Below are positions 8,058 to 16,453 of a stretch of DNA of 64,000 nucleotides, one piece after another (the stretch's first letter is position 1; every line of letters begins with the position of its first letter). A program made the translations under genes and the position numbers. Location: contig NZ_LPUX01000047.1 in NCBI RefSeq assembly GCF_001651865.1, forward strand, positions 62,001 through 126,000, in the 5' to 3' direction. The notes below the pieces were generated by a model that saw only the letters and a program-made list of their open reading frames with translations, ran no database searches and was not told the origin of the DNA. Source of the DNA: Sinorhizobium glycinis (GTDB taxonomy: Bacteria > Pseudomonadota > Alphaproteobacteria > Rhizobiales > Rhizobiaceae).

Positions 8058-8609
8058 TCAGGAAACGAAAGCACGCGAAGTAATGGGCGCCGAGGTTTCA
8101 TCCGGCCCATAGTCGTTCTCGCCCTGGATCTGGAGAATGTCCTGCAGGCGCTGGCGTGCACGGTTGACGCGGCTCTTGATCGTACCCAGCGCGCAGCCGC
8201 AGATCGTCGCAGCCTCTTCATAGGAGAAGCCCGACGCCCCGACGAGAATGATCGCCTCGCGCTGGTCGGGAGGCAACTGGTCGAGCGCCCGCCGGAAGTC
8301 CTGCAGATCGAGCGAACCGTATTGCTCCGGGTGGTGCGCCAGCGTTTCCGTGAAATGACCGTCGCTGTCCTGAATCTCGCGGCCGCGTTTGCGCATCTGG
8401 CTATAGAGTTCGTTGCGCAGGATCGTGAAGAGCCAGGCTTTCATGTTGGTGCCCATCTCGAAATGGTCCTGCTTGGCCCACGCCTTCATGATCGTGTCCT
8501 GCACGAGATCGTCGGCCCGGTCGTGGCGCCCGATCAGCGACATGGCAAAGGCGCGCAGGCTCGGCAGGGCCGCAAGCATCTCACGCTTGAACTCTTGATT
8601 TTCCGACAT
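8058..8609 (-). CDS. rpoE2: General stress response sigma factor RpoE2 (EcfG family)
   Basis: 183 residues. Region 2 spans about residues 10-80 (LPSLRAFAMSLIGRHDRADDLVQDTIMKAW, then MKAWLFTILRNELYS) and region 4 about 105-165 (ALDQLPPDQREAIILVGASGFSYEEAA, CGCALGTIKSRVNRAR). This is the ECF15/EcfG type, the alphaproteobacterial general stress sigma factor recognising GGAAC-N16/17-CGTT promoters. It is downstream of rsiA1 in the same transcript (8 bp apart) and is autoregulated if the consensus promoter at 8852-8877 is used. Confidence 0.95.
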   Translation of the reverse strand: MSENQEFKREMLAALPSLRAFAMSLIGRHDRADDLVQDTIMKAWAKQDHFEMGTNMKAWLFTILRNELYSQMRKRGREIQDSDGHFTETLAHHPEQYGSLDLQDFRRALDQLPPDQREAIILVGASGFSYEEAATICGCALGTIKSRVNRARQRLQDILQIQGENDYGPDETSAPITSRAFVS

Positions 8610-8617
8610 CCCGGCGC

Positions 8618-8812
8618 CTACTCCTTGCCATCCAGCATGGAACGTTTTTCCACGGCTTCGAGCTTTTCGAGAAGATCGAGGAAGCGAGCCGGAATCCCCT
8701 CTTCCTGTACCGACACATAAAGCGCCTTCAGCTTTGCCGCGATCTGCGCATTCGGATCGTCAGACTTCGGCCGCATGCTGGCCGTCCGCCCTGCCCCTGA
8801 AGTATATCTCAT
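8618..8812 (-). CDS. rsiA1: NepR-type anti-sigma factor RsiA1
   Basis: 64 residues. The core IAAKLKALYVSVQEEGIPARFLDLLEKLE (around residues 24-52) is the two-helix NepR domain that sequesters EcfG sigma factors. Under stress, the phosphorylated PhyR-type partner (here RsiB1) displaces it. The start at 8812 gives a normal NepR length; a second ATG 12 codons in (8776) is possible. First gene of the rsiA1-rpoE2 unit, directly behind a consensus RpoE2 promoter. Confidence 0.88.
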   Translation of the reverse strand: MRYTSGAGRTASMRPKSDDPNAQIAAKLKALYVSVQEEGIPARFLDLLEKLEAVEKRSMLDGKE

Positions 8813-8851
8813 TGTATGACTGCCGCCCTCTGAAACTTCGCCTGCACCAAT

Positions 8852-8877
8852 AACGCGACGGAAAATTGAAATGTTCC
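8852..8877 (-). promoter_or_regulatory. RpoE2/EcfG-type promoter of rsiA1-rpoE2
   Basis: On the minus strand GGAAC (8877-8873), 17 bases, CGTT (8855-8852): a perfect match to the EcfG consensus. It points at rsiA1-rpoE2, giving positive autoregulation of the stress sigma factor together with its anti-sigma factor. Confidence 0.85.
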
Positions 8878-8882
8878 ACTCC

Positions 8883-8907
8883 GGAACCTTTTTTTCCTCG
8901 GGACGTT
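8883..8907 (+). promoter_or_regulatory. RpoE2/EcfG-type promoter of rsiB1
   Basis: GGAAC (8883-8887), 16 bases, CGTT (8904-8907): a perfect EcfG consensus pointing at rsiB1. Its -35 is only 5 bases from the -35 of the divergent rsiA1 promoter, so two polymerases would contact nearly the same DNA. Confidence 0.85.
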
Positions 8908-8953
8908 TCCGCAGCGGAACAAAGATCAGAGACATGGATTGAGGGAGTCCTGC

Positions 8954-9748
8954 ATGACACTGTCCACCCGCATCGCTCCATTTCTTCCCTACCTGCGCCG
9001 TTACGCGCGTGCATTGACCGGAACTCAGACATCGGGCGACGCCTATGTCGCGGCGGTTCTCGAAGCGCTGATCGCCGATACCTCCATCTTCCCCGATGCC
9101 AGCAGCGACAGGGTCGCCCTGTTTCGTCTCTTCACATCGCTGTTCGGCTCTTCGTCGGTGCTCGTCCCCGAGCCCGTTTCGCCCTTCGCCTGGGAGCAGC
9201 GCGCCTCCGTCAATCTTGCGGCCGTTTCTCCGGTCGCCCGCCAGGCTTTCCTGCTCGTATCCGTCGAGGGCTTCACCCCTCAGGAGGCCGCGGAGGTTCT
9301 TGACGTCGATGCGGCCAAGTTGACCTCCCTGCTCGACCGCGCTTCGCAGGAGATCTCCCGCCAGGTTGCAACCGACATCATGATCATCGAGGACGAGCCG
9401 CTGATCGCCATCGATATCGAGCAGATGGTCGAAAGTCTCGGCCATCGGGTGACCGGCATCGCACGGACCAAGGACGAGGCGATCGCTCTTTTCAAGATGG
9501 CCGAGCCGGGAATGGTGCTCGCCGACATCCAGCTCGCCGACGGCAGTTCCGGTATCGACGCGGTCAACGAAATCCTCAAGACCAGCGCCGTACCGGTCAT
9601 ATTCATCACCGCTTTCCCCGAGCGGCTCCTGACCGGCGAAAGGCCGGAACCGACCTTCCTGGTGACGAAGCCCTTCAACCCCGAAATGGTCAAGGCGCTG
9701 ATCAGCCAGGCACTGTTCTTCAACGAATCGACGAAGGCCGCCGCCTGA
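8954..9748 (+). CDS. rsiB1: PhyR-type anti-anti-sigma response regulator RsiB1
   Basis: 264 residues from the ATG at 8954, with GGGAG just upstream. Residues 1-135 form the sigma-factor-like domain (region 2-like helices, then a region 4-like segment with LLVSVEGFTPQEAAEVLDVD). Residues 142-262 form a receiver domain: acidic pocket Glu146/Asp147, phosphoacceptor Asp191 in VLADIQL, Thr219 region and Lys239 in TKPF. When phosphorylated, the sigma-like domain captures NepR/RsiA1 and frees RpoE2. It is divergent from rsiA1-rpoE2. The stop codon lies in a 17-bp direct repeat. Confidence 0.93.
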   Translation: MTLSTRIAPFLPYLRRYARALTGTQTSGDAYVAAVLEALIADTSIFPDASSDRVALFRLFTSLFGSSSVLVPEPVSPFAWEQRASVNLAAVSPVARQAFLLVSVEGFTPQEAAEVLDVDAAKLTSLLDRASQEISRQVATDIMIIEDEPLIAIDIEQMVESLGHRVTGIARTKDEAIALFKMAEPGMVLADIQLADGSSGIDAVNEILKTSAVPVIFITAFPERLLTGERPEPTFLVTKPFNPEMVKALISQALFFNESTKAAA

Positions 9749-9781
9749 GCAATCCAGCCCTACACCTGAGCAATCCAGCCC
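9744..9781. repeat. Short tandem direct repeat over the rsiB1 stop codon
   Basis: CCTGAGCAATCCAGCCC occurs at 9744-9760 and again at 9765-9781, a 21-base period. The first copy contains the TGA stop of rsiB1; the second is non-coding. It looks like a small tandem duplication. Confidence 0.8.
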
Positions 9782-9783
9782 CA

Positions 9784-9927
9784 CAAAGGAAAACAGCCAG
9801 TGCCGAGGGAATGGCACTGGCTGAGGTTATGCAACTCACTGAGGGGGGATGTGAGTTGGCAACCGGCGGTATGCCTCCGACGTCACATTGGGGGCGATGT
9901 GCGTCTCCGCTCGGTCATTGCCAATAA
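9784..9927 (-). ncRNA. Candidate small RNA (or structured 3' UTR of the polyol operon)
   Basis: Read on the minus strand: a hairpin with 8-bp perfect stem (9858-9851 with 9839-9832) and an 11-base loop containing CCCCCC, an 8-base linker, then a hairpin with 11-bp perfect stem (9823-9813 with 9804-9794) and a loop containing CCCTC, followed by TTTTCC. The second hairpin plus T run resembles an intrinsic terminator. GGAAC-N18-TT (9950-9926), the looser RpoE2 consensus, lies upstream, predicting a transcript of about 135 nt. No convincing open frame is present. C-rich loops of this kind can pair with Shine-Dalgarno sequences. It lies 115-180 bases past the kinase gene stop, so the hairpins may simply end that operon. 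Confidence 0.45.
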
Positions 9928-9950
9928 TGCGCGAGAGAAAAAAAGGTTCC
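9926..9950 (-). promoter_or_regulatory. Possible RpoE2-type promoter for the candidate small RNA
   Basis: Minus strand GGAAC (9950-9946), 18 bases, TT (9927-9926). The four bases before the end read CATT rather than CGTT, so this is one mismatch from the full EcfG consensus. Confidence 0.4.
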
Positions 9951-9971
9951 GCGAAAACCTCAAAGTTTCAG

Positions 9972-11555
9972 CTATTCGATCGATTCCAGTTCAGCGCGGT
10001 GGCGATAGAGCGCCAGGAAGCGTCGATAATCGCGGTTGTAGAGATCGCGCAGCGCCGGATCCGGTCGCCGCTCCTGCCCCGTGGAGGCCATGGCGCCACC
10101 CGCATGCGCGAGGTCCGGATAGATGTTACCTGCCACGGCGGCTGCCATGGCCGTCCCGAGCAGAACGGCATCCGGCGCCTGCGGCACCACCACCCGGCAC
10201 CCGGTGGCGTCGCAGTAAAGCTCCATCAGCAAAGGATTGCGCACGTGGCCGCCGGTAACATGGAGCGTGTCGAGGTCGTAGCCCGCCTCCCTCATCGTCT
10301 CAAGAATGTGGCGGATGCCAAGTGCGATGGCGACGCAGGTCCGCCAATAGAGGCGGCAGAGTGCGTCGAAGGACGAATCAAGCGCCAAACCGCTGATGAC
10401 GCCAAGCGCATGCGGATCGGCAAGGGGCGAGCGATTGCCGTGGAAATCGGGAAGGACATGCAAGCGATCGGCAAAGCTGTCGCCGTACTCGGCGCGCAAT
10501 TCCTGCACGCGCTCGATGATCTTCCTGTGGGTTTCGGCCGTCGGCTGCAGCCCGGCCCCGTGGAGGCGCACGACATGATCGAGCAACGCGCCCGTCGCCG
10601 ACTGCCCGCCTTCGATCAGCCAGAAACCGGGTAGCACTGCCTCGAAATAGGGTCCCCACATGCCGAAACCCGGCTTCATCTCCTTCGAGAAGGCGACGAT
10701 GCAGCTCGACGTTCCGGCGATGAGCGCCAACTGGCGTTCGAGCTTCGCCGGGTCGCCGGCGAAACCGCCGAGCACGCCCAGCGCGCCGGCATAGGCGTCG
10801 ATCAGTCCCGGCGCGACCCGGCATCCGGTGTCAAGGCCCAGTTCAGCCGCCGCGGTCGCCGTGAGGCCGCCGACGGCGCGCTCCACCGGCAGCGTCTCCT
10901 CGGGCAATCCGCCGCGCGTCAGAAGGTCCCCGAGACCGATCCGTTCGAGATAATCCTGCTGCCAACCACGCTCCCTATGAGCGAGGTAGTTCCATTTCGC
11001 CGTCAGGGTACAGCGCGACCGCGCCGCACTCCCCGTCGCCCGCCAGGACATATAATCCGCGAGATCGAGGAAATAGCCTGCCTTCTCCCACTGATGCGGC
11101 AGGTTCCGCTTCAGCCACATCAGCTTCGGCATCTCCATCTCCGGCGACATCACCCGGCCCGAATGATCAAGGACCGGATGCTCGGTCGCCGTACAGAAAT
11201 CCGCCTCTGCGAGCGCCCGGTGGTCGAGCCAGACGATCGTGTCCCAGCGCGGCTCGCCATGGCGATTGACCGAGAGCGGCGCGCCGTCCCCGTCGCGCAC
11301 CACCAGCGAGCAGGTGGCATCGAAACCGATCGCCGCGACGCTCTCGGCGCCTATCCCCGCCTTCTCGCGCGCCGCCCGCACCGCTTCGCAGACGGCAGCC
11401 CAGATATCCTCGGAATCGTGCTCGGCGTGGTTCTCCTCCGGCCGGTTCATGGCAATGGCCCGGTCGGCCCGGGCCAGAAGCGCACCTTTCCGGTCGAAGA
11501 TGCCGGCGCGGGCGCTGCCGGTTCCGATATCGACCGCCACGACATACTCGCGCAT
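9972..11555 (-). CDS. FGGY-family carbohydrate kinase (ribulokinase-like)
   Basis: 527 residues from the ATG at 11555. The N-terminal ATPase motif is VVAVDIGTGSARAGIFD (residues 3-20); the second FGGY domain has HVTGGHVRNPLLMELYCDATG near the C-terminus, and the substrate/ATP region includes GLIDAYAGALGVLGG. The family phosphorylates ketoses or polyols (ribulose, xylulose, glycerol, erythritol). It is the last gene of the smo/mtlK operon, so a ketose made by SmoS or MtlK, or a related pentulose, is the likely substrate; the exact sugar cannot be read from the sequence. Its stop is followed by the structured region at 9784-9927. Confidence 0.85.
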   Translation of the reverse strand: MREYVVAVDIGTGSARAGIFDRKGALLARADRAIAMNRPEENHAEHDSEDIWAAVCEAVRAAREKAGIGAESVAAIGFDATCSLVVRDGDGAPLSVNRHGEPRWDTIVWLDHRALAEADFCTATEHPVLDHSGRVMSPEMEMPKLMWLKRNLPHQWEKAGYFLDLADYMSWRATGSAARSRCTLTAKWNYLAHRERGWQQDYLERIGLGDLLTRGGLPEETLPVERAVGGLTATAAAELGLDTGCRVAPGLIDAYAGALGVLGGFAGDPAKLERQLALIAGTSSCIVAFSKEMKPGFGMWGPYFEAVLPGFWLIEGGQSATGALLDHVVRLHGAGLQPTAETHRKIIERVQELRAEYGDSFADRLHVLPDFHGNRSPLADPHALGVISGLALDSSFDALCRLYWRTCVAIALGIRHILETMREAGYDLDTLHVTGGHVRNPLLMELYCDATGCRVVVPQAPDAVLLGTAMAAAVAGNIYPDLAHAGGAMASTGQERRPDPALRDLYNRDYRRFLALYRHRAELESIE

Positions 11556-11637
11556 CAATGGATGACCCCGTCCCGAGAAGATGGTTGGATTTTCGGCTTG
11601 CAGAGCAGCGCGGCCGGGCCGCTCCACCCTGCCCTCC

Positions 11638-12306
11638 CTACTGCCGGACAAACTGTATCAATTCGTCCATGTCGTCAAACAGCACGTCGGGACCAAGGCT
11701 GGCGAGCACCTGCCGATGCCGCTCGTTGCGGGCGTGACTGGCGCCCGCGAAGGCAAAGACCCGCATGCCCGCCGCCTTGGCCGCCTCGATGCCGGCCGGA
11801 CTGTCCTCGATGACGGTACAGTTGGCCGGGGCGTAGCCCATTTCAGCGCTCGCATGCAGGAAAAGGTCGGGAGCCGGCTTGCCGCGCGCCACCATGGTGG
11901 CGCTGAAGATGTGCGGCTCGAAGAGATCGATGAGGCCGGTCACCGCCAGTGACAGACGAATGCGCTCCGGCTGGCTCGAAGAGGCGACGCAGCAGGCCGC
12001 ATCAAGCTGCTCGACCGCTCGGCGGATCCCCGGCACGGGCGTCAGCTCCTGTCGGAACCGGGCATAGAGCCGCTTCCTCATCGCTTCGAGAAACGCATTA
12101 TCGGTCGCAAGCCCGTATTCGTCATGCAGGATCGCCGACATGCTCTGGAGACTGCGGCCGAGGAAGCGCTCGCTCGCCTCTTCCGTCGTCATCGAAACGC
12201 CGGCCGCATCAAGCGCCTCGACCAGCACGCCGAGCGAGATCGGTTCGCTGTCCACAAGCACGCCGTCGCAGTCGAAAATGACCAGTCTGGAGGCGTGCTC
12301 CGCCAT
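11638..12306 (-). CDS. HAD-superfamily sugar phosphatase/phosphomutase-like hydrolase
   Basis: 222 residues. Motif I is FDCDGVLVDSEP with the nucleophile Asp12 and general acid Asp14; a helical cap domain follows (about 20-85); motif II is the Ser-Ser pair in ACCVASSSQ, motif III the Lys in ARGKPAPD, and motif IV VIEDSPAGIEAA. This is the HAD-IA subgroup with beta-phosphoglucomutase-like and sugar-phosphate phosphatase members. It lies 4 bp downstream of mtlK in the polyol operon, suggesting a role in clearing or converting a phosphorylated polyol or ketose. Substrate not determinable. Confidence 0.85.
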   Translation of the reverse strand: MAEHASRLVIFDCDGVLVDSEPISLGVLVEALDAAGVSMTTEEASERFLGRSLQSMSAILHDEYGLATDNAFLEAMRKRLYARFRQELTPVPGIRRAVEQLDAACCVASSSQPERIRLSLAVTGLIDLFEPHIFSATMVARGKPAPDLFLHASAEMGYAPANCTVIEDSPAGIEAAKAAGMRVFAFAGASHARNERHRQVLASLGPDVLFDDMDELIQFVRQ

Positions 12307-12310
12307 CGCG

Positions 12311-13795
12311 TCATACCCCGAGTTTATCGTCCAGATAGAGTTGCAGCGTGGCGCGCGTACCCTTTTCCCAAAGTGTTTTCAAGGCGTGGGCAAACCGGCG
12401 GCGGAAAAGCTCGGATTGCGCCACCTCGCCGAAAATGTCGGAAAGCGCGAGGAAGGCCATGGGGTCGGCCTTGGCCGCGATCGCCGCCTCCTGCAACCGA
12501 TCGGCACTCGCATCGTTGAAGACGATGTTCCTGCCGCTGTCGGAGGTGCCGGCGAAGTAGCGGCACCAGAGGGCGGAAACGAGAGACAGCCCGACCACGT
12601 CCTCGCCGCGGCCCAGACGATCGGCTGTCGAAGGCAGGATGAATTTCGGCTGCCGGTTCGAGCCGTCCTGCGCCAGTCGGGCGATCGTGTCGCCGATCTT
12701 CGGATTCGAGAAACGCTTTTCGATGAGCTTGTAGTAGTCCTTCAGGTCCGTGTCGGGCACCGGCGGTATGACCGGGATGATCTCCTCGTGCTCGAGCTTG
12801 GCCAGAAACGCGCGGATCAGCGGCTCCTCCATCGCCTCGTGCACGAAATGAATGTCGAGCAGAGCCGCCGGATAGGCGATCGCCGCGTGCCCGCCATTGA
12901 GGATGCGGATCTTCATGTGCTCATAGGGGGCGACGTCGGGCACGAACTGGACGCCGACCTTCTCGAGCGCCGGGCGACCTTGCGGGAAATGGTCCTCCAG
13001 CACCCACTGCTTGAACTCTTCGCAAAAGACCGGCCAGGCGTCCTCGATGCCGTAGTCCGAAGCGACGATGCCGATCTCGCGCGGCCCCGTCGCCGGCGTG
13101 ATGCGATCGACCATGCCGTTCGGGAAGGCGACATTGGCGTCGATCCAGTCGGCAAAGCCCGGATCGGACAGGCGTGCAAGGCCGGAAACGGCCGCATGGG
13201 TGACTTCGCCATTGCCCGGGATATTGTCGCAGGACATGACGGTGAAGGGCGGTATGCCCCGCGCCCTGCGCTCGGCAAGGCCTGCCAGGATGAGGCCGAA
13301 GACCGTCTTCGGCGTTGTTGGGTTCCGGGCATCCTCGACGATCGCCGGGTGGGCGGGGTTGAAGACTCCAGAAGCCGGATCGATGAAATAGCCGCCTTCG
13401 GTGATGGTCAGCGATACGATGCGAATGAGCGGGCTGGCGAGCTGGGCTACGATTGCGGCAATGTCGCCGGGCCTGAGATAGGCGATCATAGCGCCGGTGA
13501 CATGCGCGCCGGTGCGGTTGTTGTCCTGCTCGACCACCGTGGTCAGGAAATCCTGCGCCTCGAGCTTGGCGCGCATCACCTCGTCCGATGAAAGGACACC
13601 TGCCCCGATGATCGCCCAGTCATGATCGCGCCCCTGGTTGAAGAGATCGTCGAGATAGACGGCCTGATGGGCGCGATGAAAGTTGCCGACACCGAAATGG
13701 ACGATACCGGCGCGCAGGGCGTGCCGATCATACTTCGGAACACCAGCCTTGGCCGTGATGGCGTCGAGCGCGGCAAGCGAGAGTTTGGTCGTCAT
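12311..13795 (-). CDS. mtlK: Mannitol 2-dehydrogenase (polyol dehydrogenase) MtlK
   Basis: 494 residues, the normal length of the long-chain mannitol dehydrogenase family. The N-terminal Rossmann domain contains IVHFGVGNFHRAHQAVYLDDL (residues 29-49); the C-terminal domain begins near residue 290 with MKIRILNGGHAAIAYPA, the family signature with the catalytic Lys/Asn/His region. It oxidises D-mannitol (and often D-arabitol or sorbitol) to the ketose with NAD. It lies between smoS and the HAD gene in the smo operon and so consumes polyols imported by SmoEFGK. Confidence 0.92.
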   Translation of the reverse strand: MTTKLSLAALDAITAKAGVPKYDRHALRAGIVHFGVGNFHRAHQAVYLDDLFNQGRDHDWAIIGAGVLSSDEVMRAKLEAQDFLTTVVEQDNNRTGAHVTGAMIAYLRPGDIAAIVAQLASPLIRIVSLTITEGGYFIDPASGVFNPAHPAIVEDARNPTTPKTVFGLILAGLAERRARGIPPFTVMSCDNIPGNGEVTHAAVSGLARLSDPGFADWIDANVAFPNGMVDRITPATGPREIGIVASDYGIEDAWPVFCEEFKQWVLEDHFPQGRPALEKVGVQFVPDVAPYEHMKIRILNGGHAAIAYPAALLDIHFVHEAMEEPLIRAFLAKLEHEEIIPVIPPVPDTDLKDYYKLIEKRFSNPKIGDTIARLAQDGSNRQPKFILPSTADRLGRGEDVVGLSLVSALWCRYFAGTSDSGRNIVFNDASADRLQEAAIAAKADPMAFLALSDIFGEVAQSELFRRRFAHALKTLWEKGTRATLQLYLDDKLGV

Positions 13796-13835
13796 CCTAT
13801 CGTTCCTTTCGAGAACCCGTCCTTTGGACGAAGCC

Positions 13836-14609
13836 TCAGCTCATCCATTGGCCGCCGTCGACGTTGTAGGTCTGCGCCACGACGTAGTCGCTTTCGGAAG
13901 AAGCGAGAAAAATCGCCATGCCGGTCAAATCCTCGGCCGTGCCCATGCGCCCGTAGGGGACGACCTCCCCGACCAGCCGCTTCTTCTCGCCAAGGGGACG
14001 GTTCTCGTATCTGGCGAACAGCGCATCGACGCCGTCCCAGTGCTCGCCGTCGACGACGCCGGGGGCGATGGCGTTCACATTGATGCGGTGCTTGATAAGA
14101 TCGAGGCCGGCGGACTGGGTGAGGCTGATGACCGCCGCCTTCGTCGCGCAATAGACGGCGACCAGGGCCTCGCCGCGCCGGCCCGCCTGGCTTGCCATGT
14201 TGATGATCTTGCCGCCCCGCCCTTGCGCGATCATCTGCTTCGCCGCCGCCTGCAGCGTGAAGAGCGTGCCGGCGACATTGATCGAGAAGAGCCGCTCATA
14301 ACTTTCGCGCCTGATCTCGACGATCGGCGCGAGGTCGAAGAGGGCCGCATTGTTGACAAGGATGTCGAGCCCTCCGGCCTGCCGGACGGTCGCGGCGATC
14401 GCCGCATCGATCGACTCCTGCCGGGTGACGTCCATTTCGACAGCATAGGCCGCCGGGCCGATCTCCGAAGCCGCCTGGCGTGCCCGCTCGATATCGATGT
14501 CGGCGATCGCCACGGTGGCGCCCTCGCGCACATAGGCCTCGGCGAAAGCGCGGCCGATTCCCCGCGCCGATCCGGTGATCAGCGCGCTCTTTCCCTCAAG
14601 ACGTTTCAT
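13836..14609 (-). CDS. smoS: Sorbitol dehydrogenase SmoS (short-chain dehydrogenase)
   Basis: 257 residues, classical SDR. The cofactor motif is [12 protein letters not shown] (residues 12-23), NNAA follows near residue 88, and the catalytic Tyr-x3-Lys is YCATK near 153-157, with Ser in INMASQAG. SmoS-type enzymes oxidise sorbitol to fructose and galactitol to tagatose. Its start overlaps the smoK stop by four bases (ATGA), showing translational coupling to the transporter. Confidence 0.92.
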   Translation of the reverse strand: MKRLEGKSALITGSARGIGRAFAEAYVREGATVAIADIDIERARQAASEIGPAAYAVEMDVTRQESIDAAIAATVRQAGGLDILVNNAALFDLAPIVEIRRESYERLFSINVAGTLFTLQAAAKQMIAQGRGGKIINMASQAGRRGEALVAVYCATKAAVISLTQSAGLDLIKHRINVNAIAPGVVDGEHWDGVDALFARYENRPLGEKKRLVGEVVPYGRMGTAEDLTGMAIFLASSESDYVVAQTYNVDGGQWMS

Positions 14610-15607
14610 CGAATTGCCAGTCCCTTTTCGTCAAACTTGTGCAGGCGCTGCGGGTCCGGCGTCAGGAAGACACGGTCGCCATGCGTGACGGCGAAGTCGC
14701 CGCTCACACGCGCCGTCAGGGTGCCGATGGCATCGGCGTTCACATGCAGGAAGGTGTCGGAGCCAAGGTGCTCCGCCACGCCCACCGTGCCCTGCCACGT
14801 GCCGTGGTCCTTCGAAAGCACCAGGTGCTCCGGCCGGATGCCGATCGTATGGGCCTGATGGCCGGCCGCCTGGCTACCGGAAATGAAGTTCATCTTCGGC
14901 GAGCCGATGAATCCGGCGACGAAGAGATTGTCGGGCCGGTGATAGAGGTCGAGCGGCGAGCCGACCTGCTCGATGCGGCCGCGGTTCAGGACGACGATCT
15001 TGTCGGCCATGGTCATGGCCTCCACCTGGTCGTGGGTGACATAGATCATCGTCGTCTTCAGTTGCTGGTGAAGCTGGCTGATCTCGAGGCGCATGTTGAC
15101 GCGCAGCGCCGCGTCGAGGTTCGAGAGCGGCTCGTCGAACAGGAAGGCCTCCGGCTGGCGGACGATTGCCCGGCCGATCGCGACGCGCTGGCGCTGGCCG
15201 CCGGAAAGCTGGCGCGGCTTGCGGTCGAGGTAATCGGTGAGGTTCAGCACGCGGGCCGCATCGGCCACCTTCTTGTCGATCACCGCCTTGTCCTCGCCCG
15301 CCATCTTCAGCGGGAAGGCGATATTGGCGCGCACGCTCATATGGGGATAGAGCGCGTAGGACTGGAACACCATCGAAAGGCCGCGCTTTGCCGGCGGAAG
15401 CTCTGTGGCGTTCTTGCCGTCGATGACGATCGCGCCGTCGCTGACGTCCTCGAGCCCGGCAATCAGCCTCAGAAGCGTCGACTTGCCGCAGCCGGAAGGG
15501 CCGACGAAGACGACGAACTCGCCATCATTGATATCGAGATCGATCGACGGGATCACCGCGTGGGCACCGAAGACCTTCGAGACGTTCTTGAGTGTAATGC
15601 TTCCCAT
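14606..15607 (-). CDS. smoK: Sorbitol/mannitol ABC transporter ATP-binding protein SmoK
   Basis: 333 residues from the ATG at 15607. Walker [10 protein letters not shown] (about 37-45), signature LSGGQRQRV, Walker [12 protein letters not shown] and H-loop YVTHDQ, then the MalK/UgpC-type C-terminal OB-like regulatory domain (about 235-333) with IGIRPEH. It energises the polyol importer formed by SmoF and SmoG. It lies 10 bp after smoG. Confidence 0.92.
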   Translation of the reverse strand: MGSITLKNVSKVFGAHAVIPSIDLDINDGEFVVFVGPSGCGKSTLLRLIAGLEDVSDGAIVIDGKNATELPPAKRGLSMVFQSYALYPHMSVRANIAFPLKMAGEDKAVIDKKVADAARVLNLTDYLDRKPRQLSGGQRQRVAIGRAIVRQPEAFLFDEPLSNLDAALRVNMRLEISQLHQQLKTTMIYVTHDQVEAMTMADKIVVLNRGRIEQVGSPLDLYHRPDNLFVAGFIGSPKMNFISGSQAAGHQAHTIGIRPEHLVLSKDHGTWQGTVGVAEHLGSDTFLHVNADAIGTLTARVSGDFAVTHGDRVFLTPDPQRLHKFDEKGLAIR

Positions 15608-15617
15608 GATCTTACCC

Positions 15618-16448
15618 TTATTTGACCGCGCCGAAGGTGAGGCCGCGCACAAGCTGCTTCTGCGAGAACCAGCCGAGAATGAGGATGGGGGCGATCGCCA
15701 TCGTCGAGGCGGCCGACAGCTTCGCGTAGAAGAGGCCTTCCGGGCTCGAATAGGAGGCGATGAAGGCGGTGAGCGGTGCCGCTTTCGCCGCGCTGAGATT
15801 CAAGGTCCAGAACGCTTCGTTCCAGGCGAGAATGATGTTCAGGAGGAGCGTCGAGGCGATACCGGGGATCGCCATCGGCGTCAGCACATAGATGATCTCC
15901 TTGGCGAGCGAGGCCCCGTCCATGCGGGCCGCCTCCAGGATCTCACCCGGGATCTCCTTGAAATAGGTGTAGAGCATCCAGATGATGATCGGCAGGTTGA
16001 TGAGGGTCAGCACCATCACCAGTCCGCTGCGCGTATCGAGCAGTCCCGTATTGCGGAAGATGAGATACATCGGCACCAGCACGCCGACCGGCGGCATCAT
16101 CTTGGTGGAGAGCATCCACATCAAGACGTCCTTGGTGCGCTTGGTCGGCGCGAAAGCCATGGCCCACGCGGACGGAATGGCGATCAGGAGGCCGAGCAGC
16201 GTCGAGCCGAAGGAGACGACCACCGAGTTCATGAAGTGCTTGAAGTAGTCCGAGCGGCTTTGCACCTCGAAATAGTTCTCGGTGGTCCAATCGAAGAACA
16301 GGAAGGCCGGCGGCGAGGCGATCGCCTGCGCCTCGGTCTTGAAGCTCGTCAGGAAGGTCCAGAGGATCGGGAAGAAGATCAGGATACCGATCGTCCAGGC
16401 GATTGCCGTGGTGACCAGTTTGCGCTGGGTCGAGACATTGCGTGCCAT
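15618..16448 (-). CDS. smoG: Sorbitol/mannitol ABC transporter permease SmoG
   Basis: 276 residues from the ATG at 16448; upstream extension of this frame is a shadow of smoF. MalG-like permease with six predicted membrane helices. The ATPase-coupling EAA loop reads [20 protein letters not shown] near residues 180-200. It pairs with SmoF in the inner membrane. The gene is 5 bp downstream of smoF. Confidence 0.9.
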   Translation of the reverse strand: MARNVSTQRKLVTTAIAWTIGILIFFPILWTFLTSFKTEAQAIASPPAFLFFDWTTENYFEVQSRSDYFKHFMNSVVVSFGSTLLGLLIAIPSAWAMAFAPTKRTKDVLMWMLSTKMMPPVGVLVPMYLIFRNTGLLDTRSGLVMVLTLINLPIIIWMLYTYFKEIPGEILEAARMDGASLAKEIIYVLTPMAIPGIASTLLLNIILAWNEAFWTLNLSAAKAAPLTAFIASYSSPEGLFYAKLSAASTMAIAPILILGWFSQKQLVRGLTFGAVK

Positions 16449-16453
16449 GGGTA

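Noticed and set aside
8911-8925. A third GGAAC at 8916-8920 as an additional RpoE2 promoter
   Set aside because: No CGTT follows at 16-18 bases, and it lies downstream of the perfect rsiB1 promoter, inside its leader.
12140-13591. 483-codon open frame on the plus strand
   Set aside because: Antisense to mtlK, whose product has a complete family signature.
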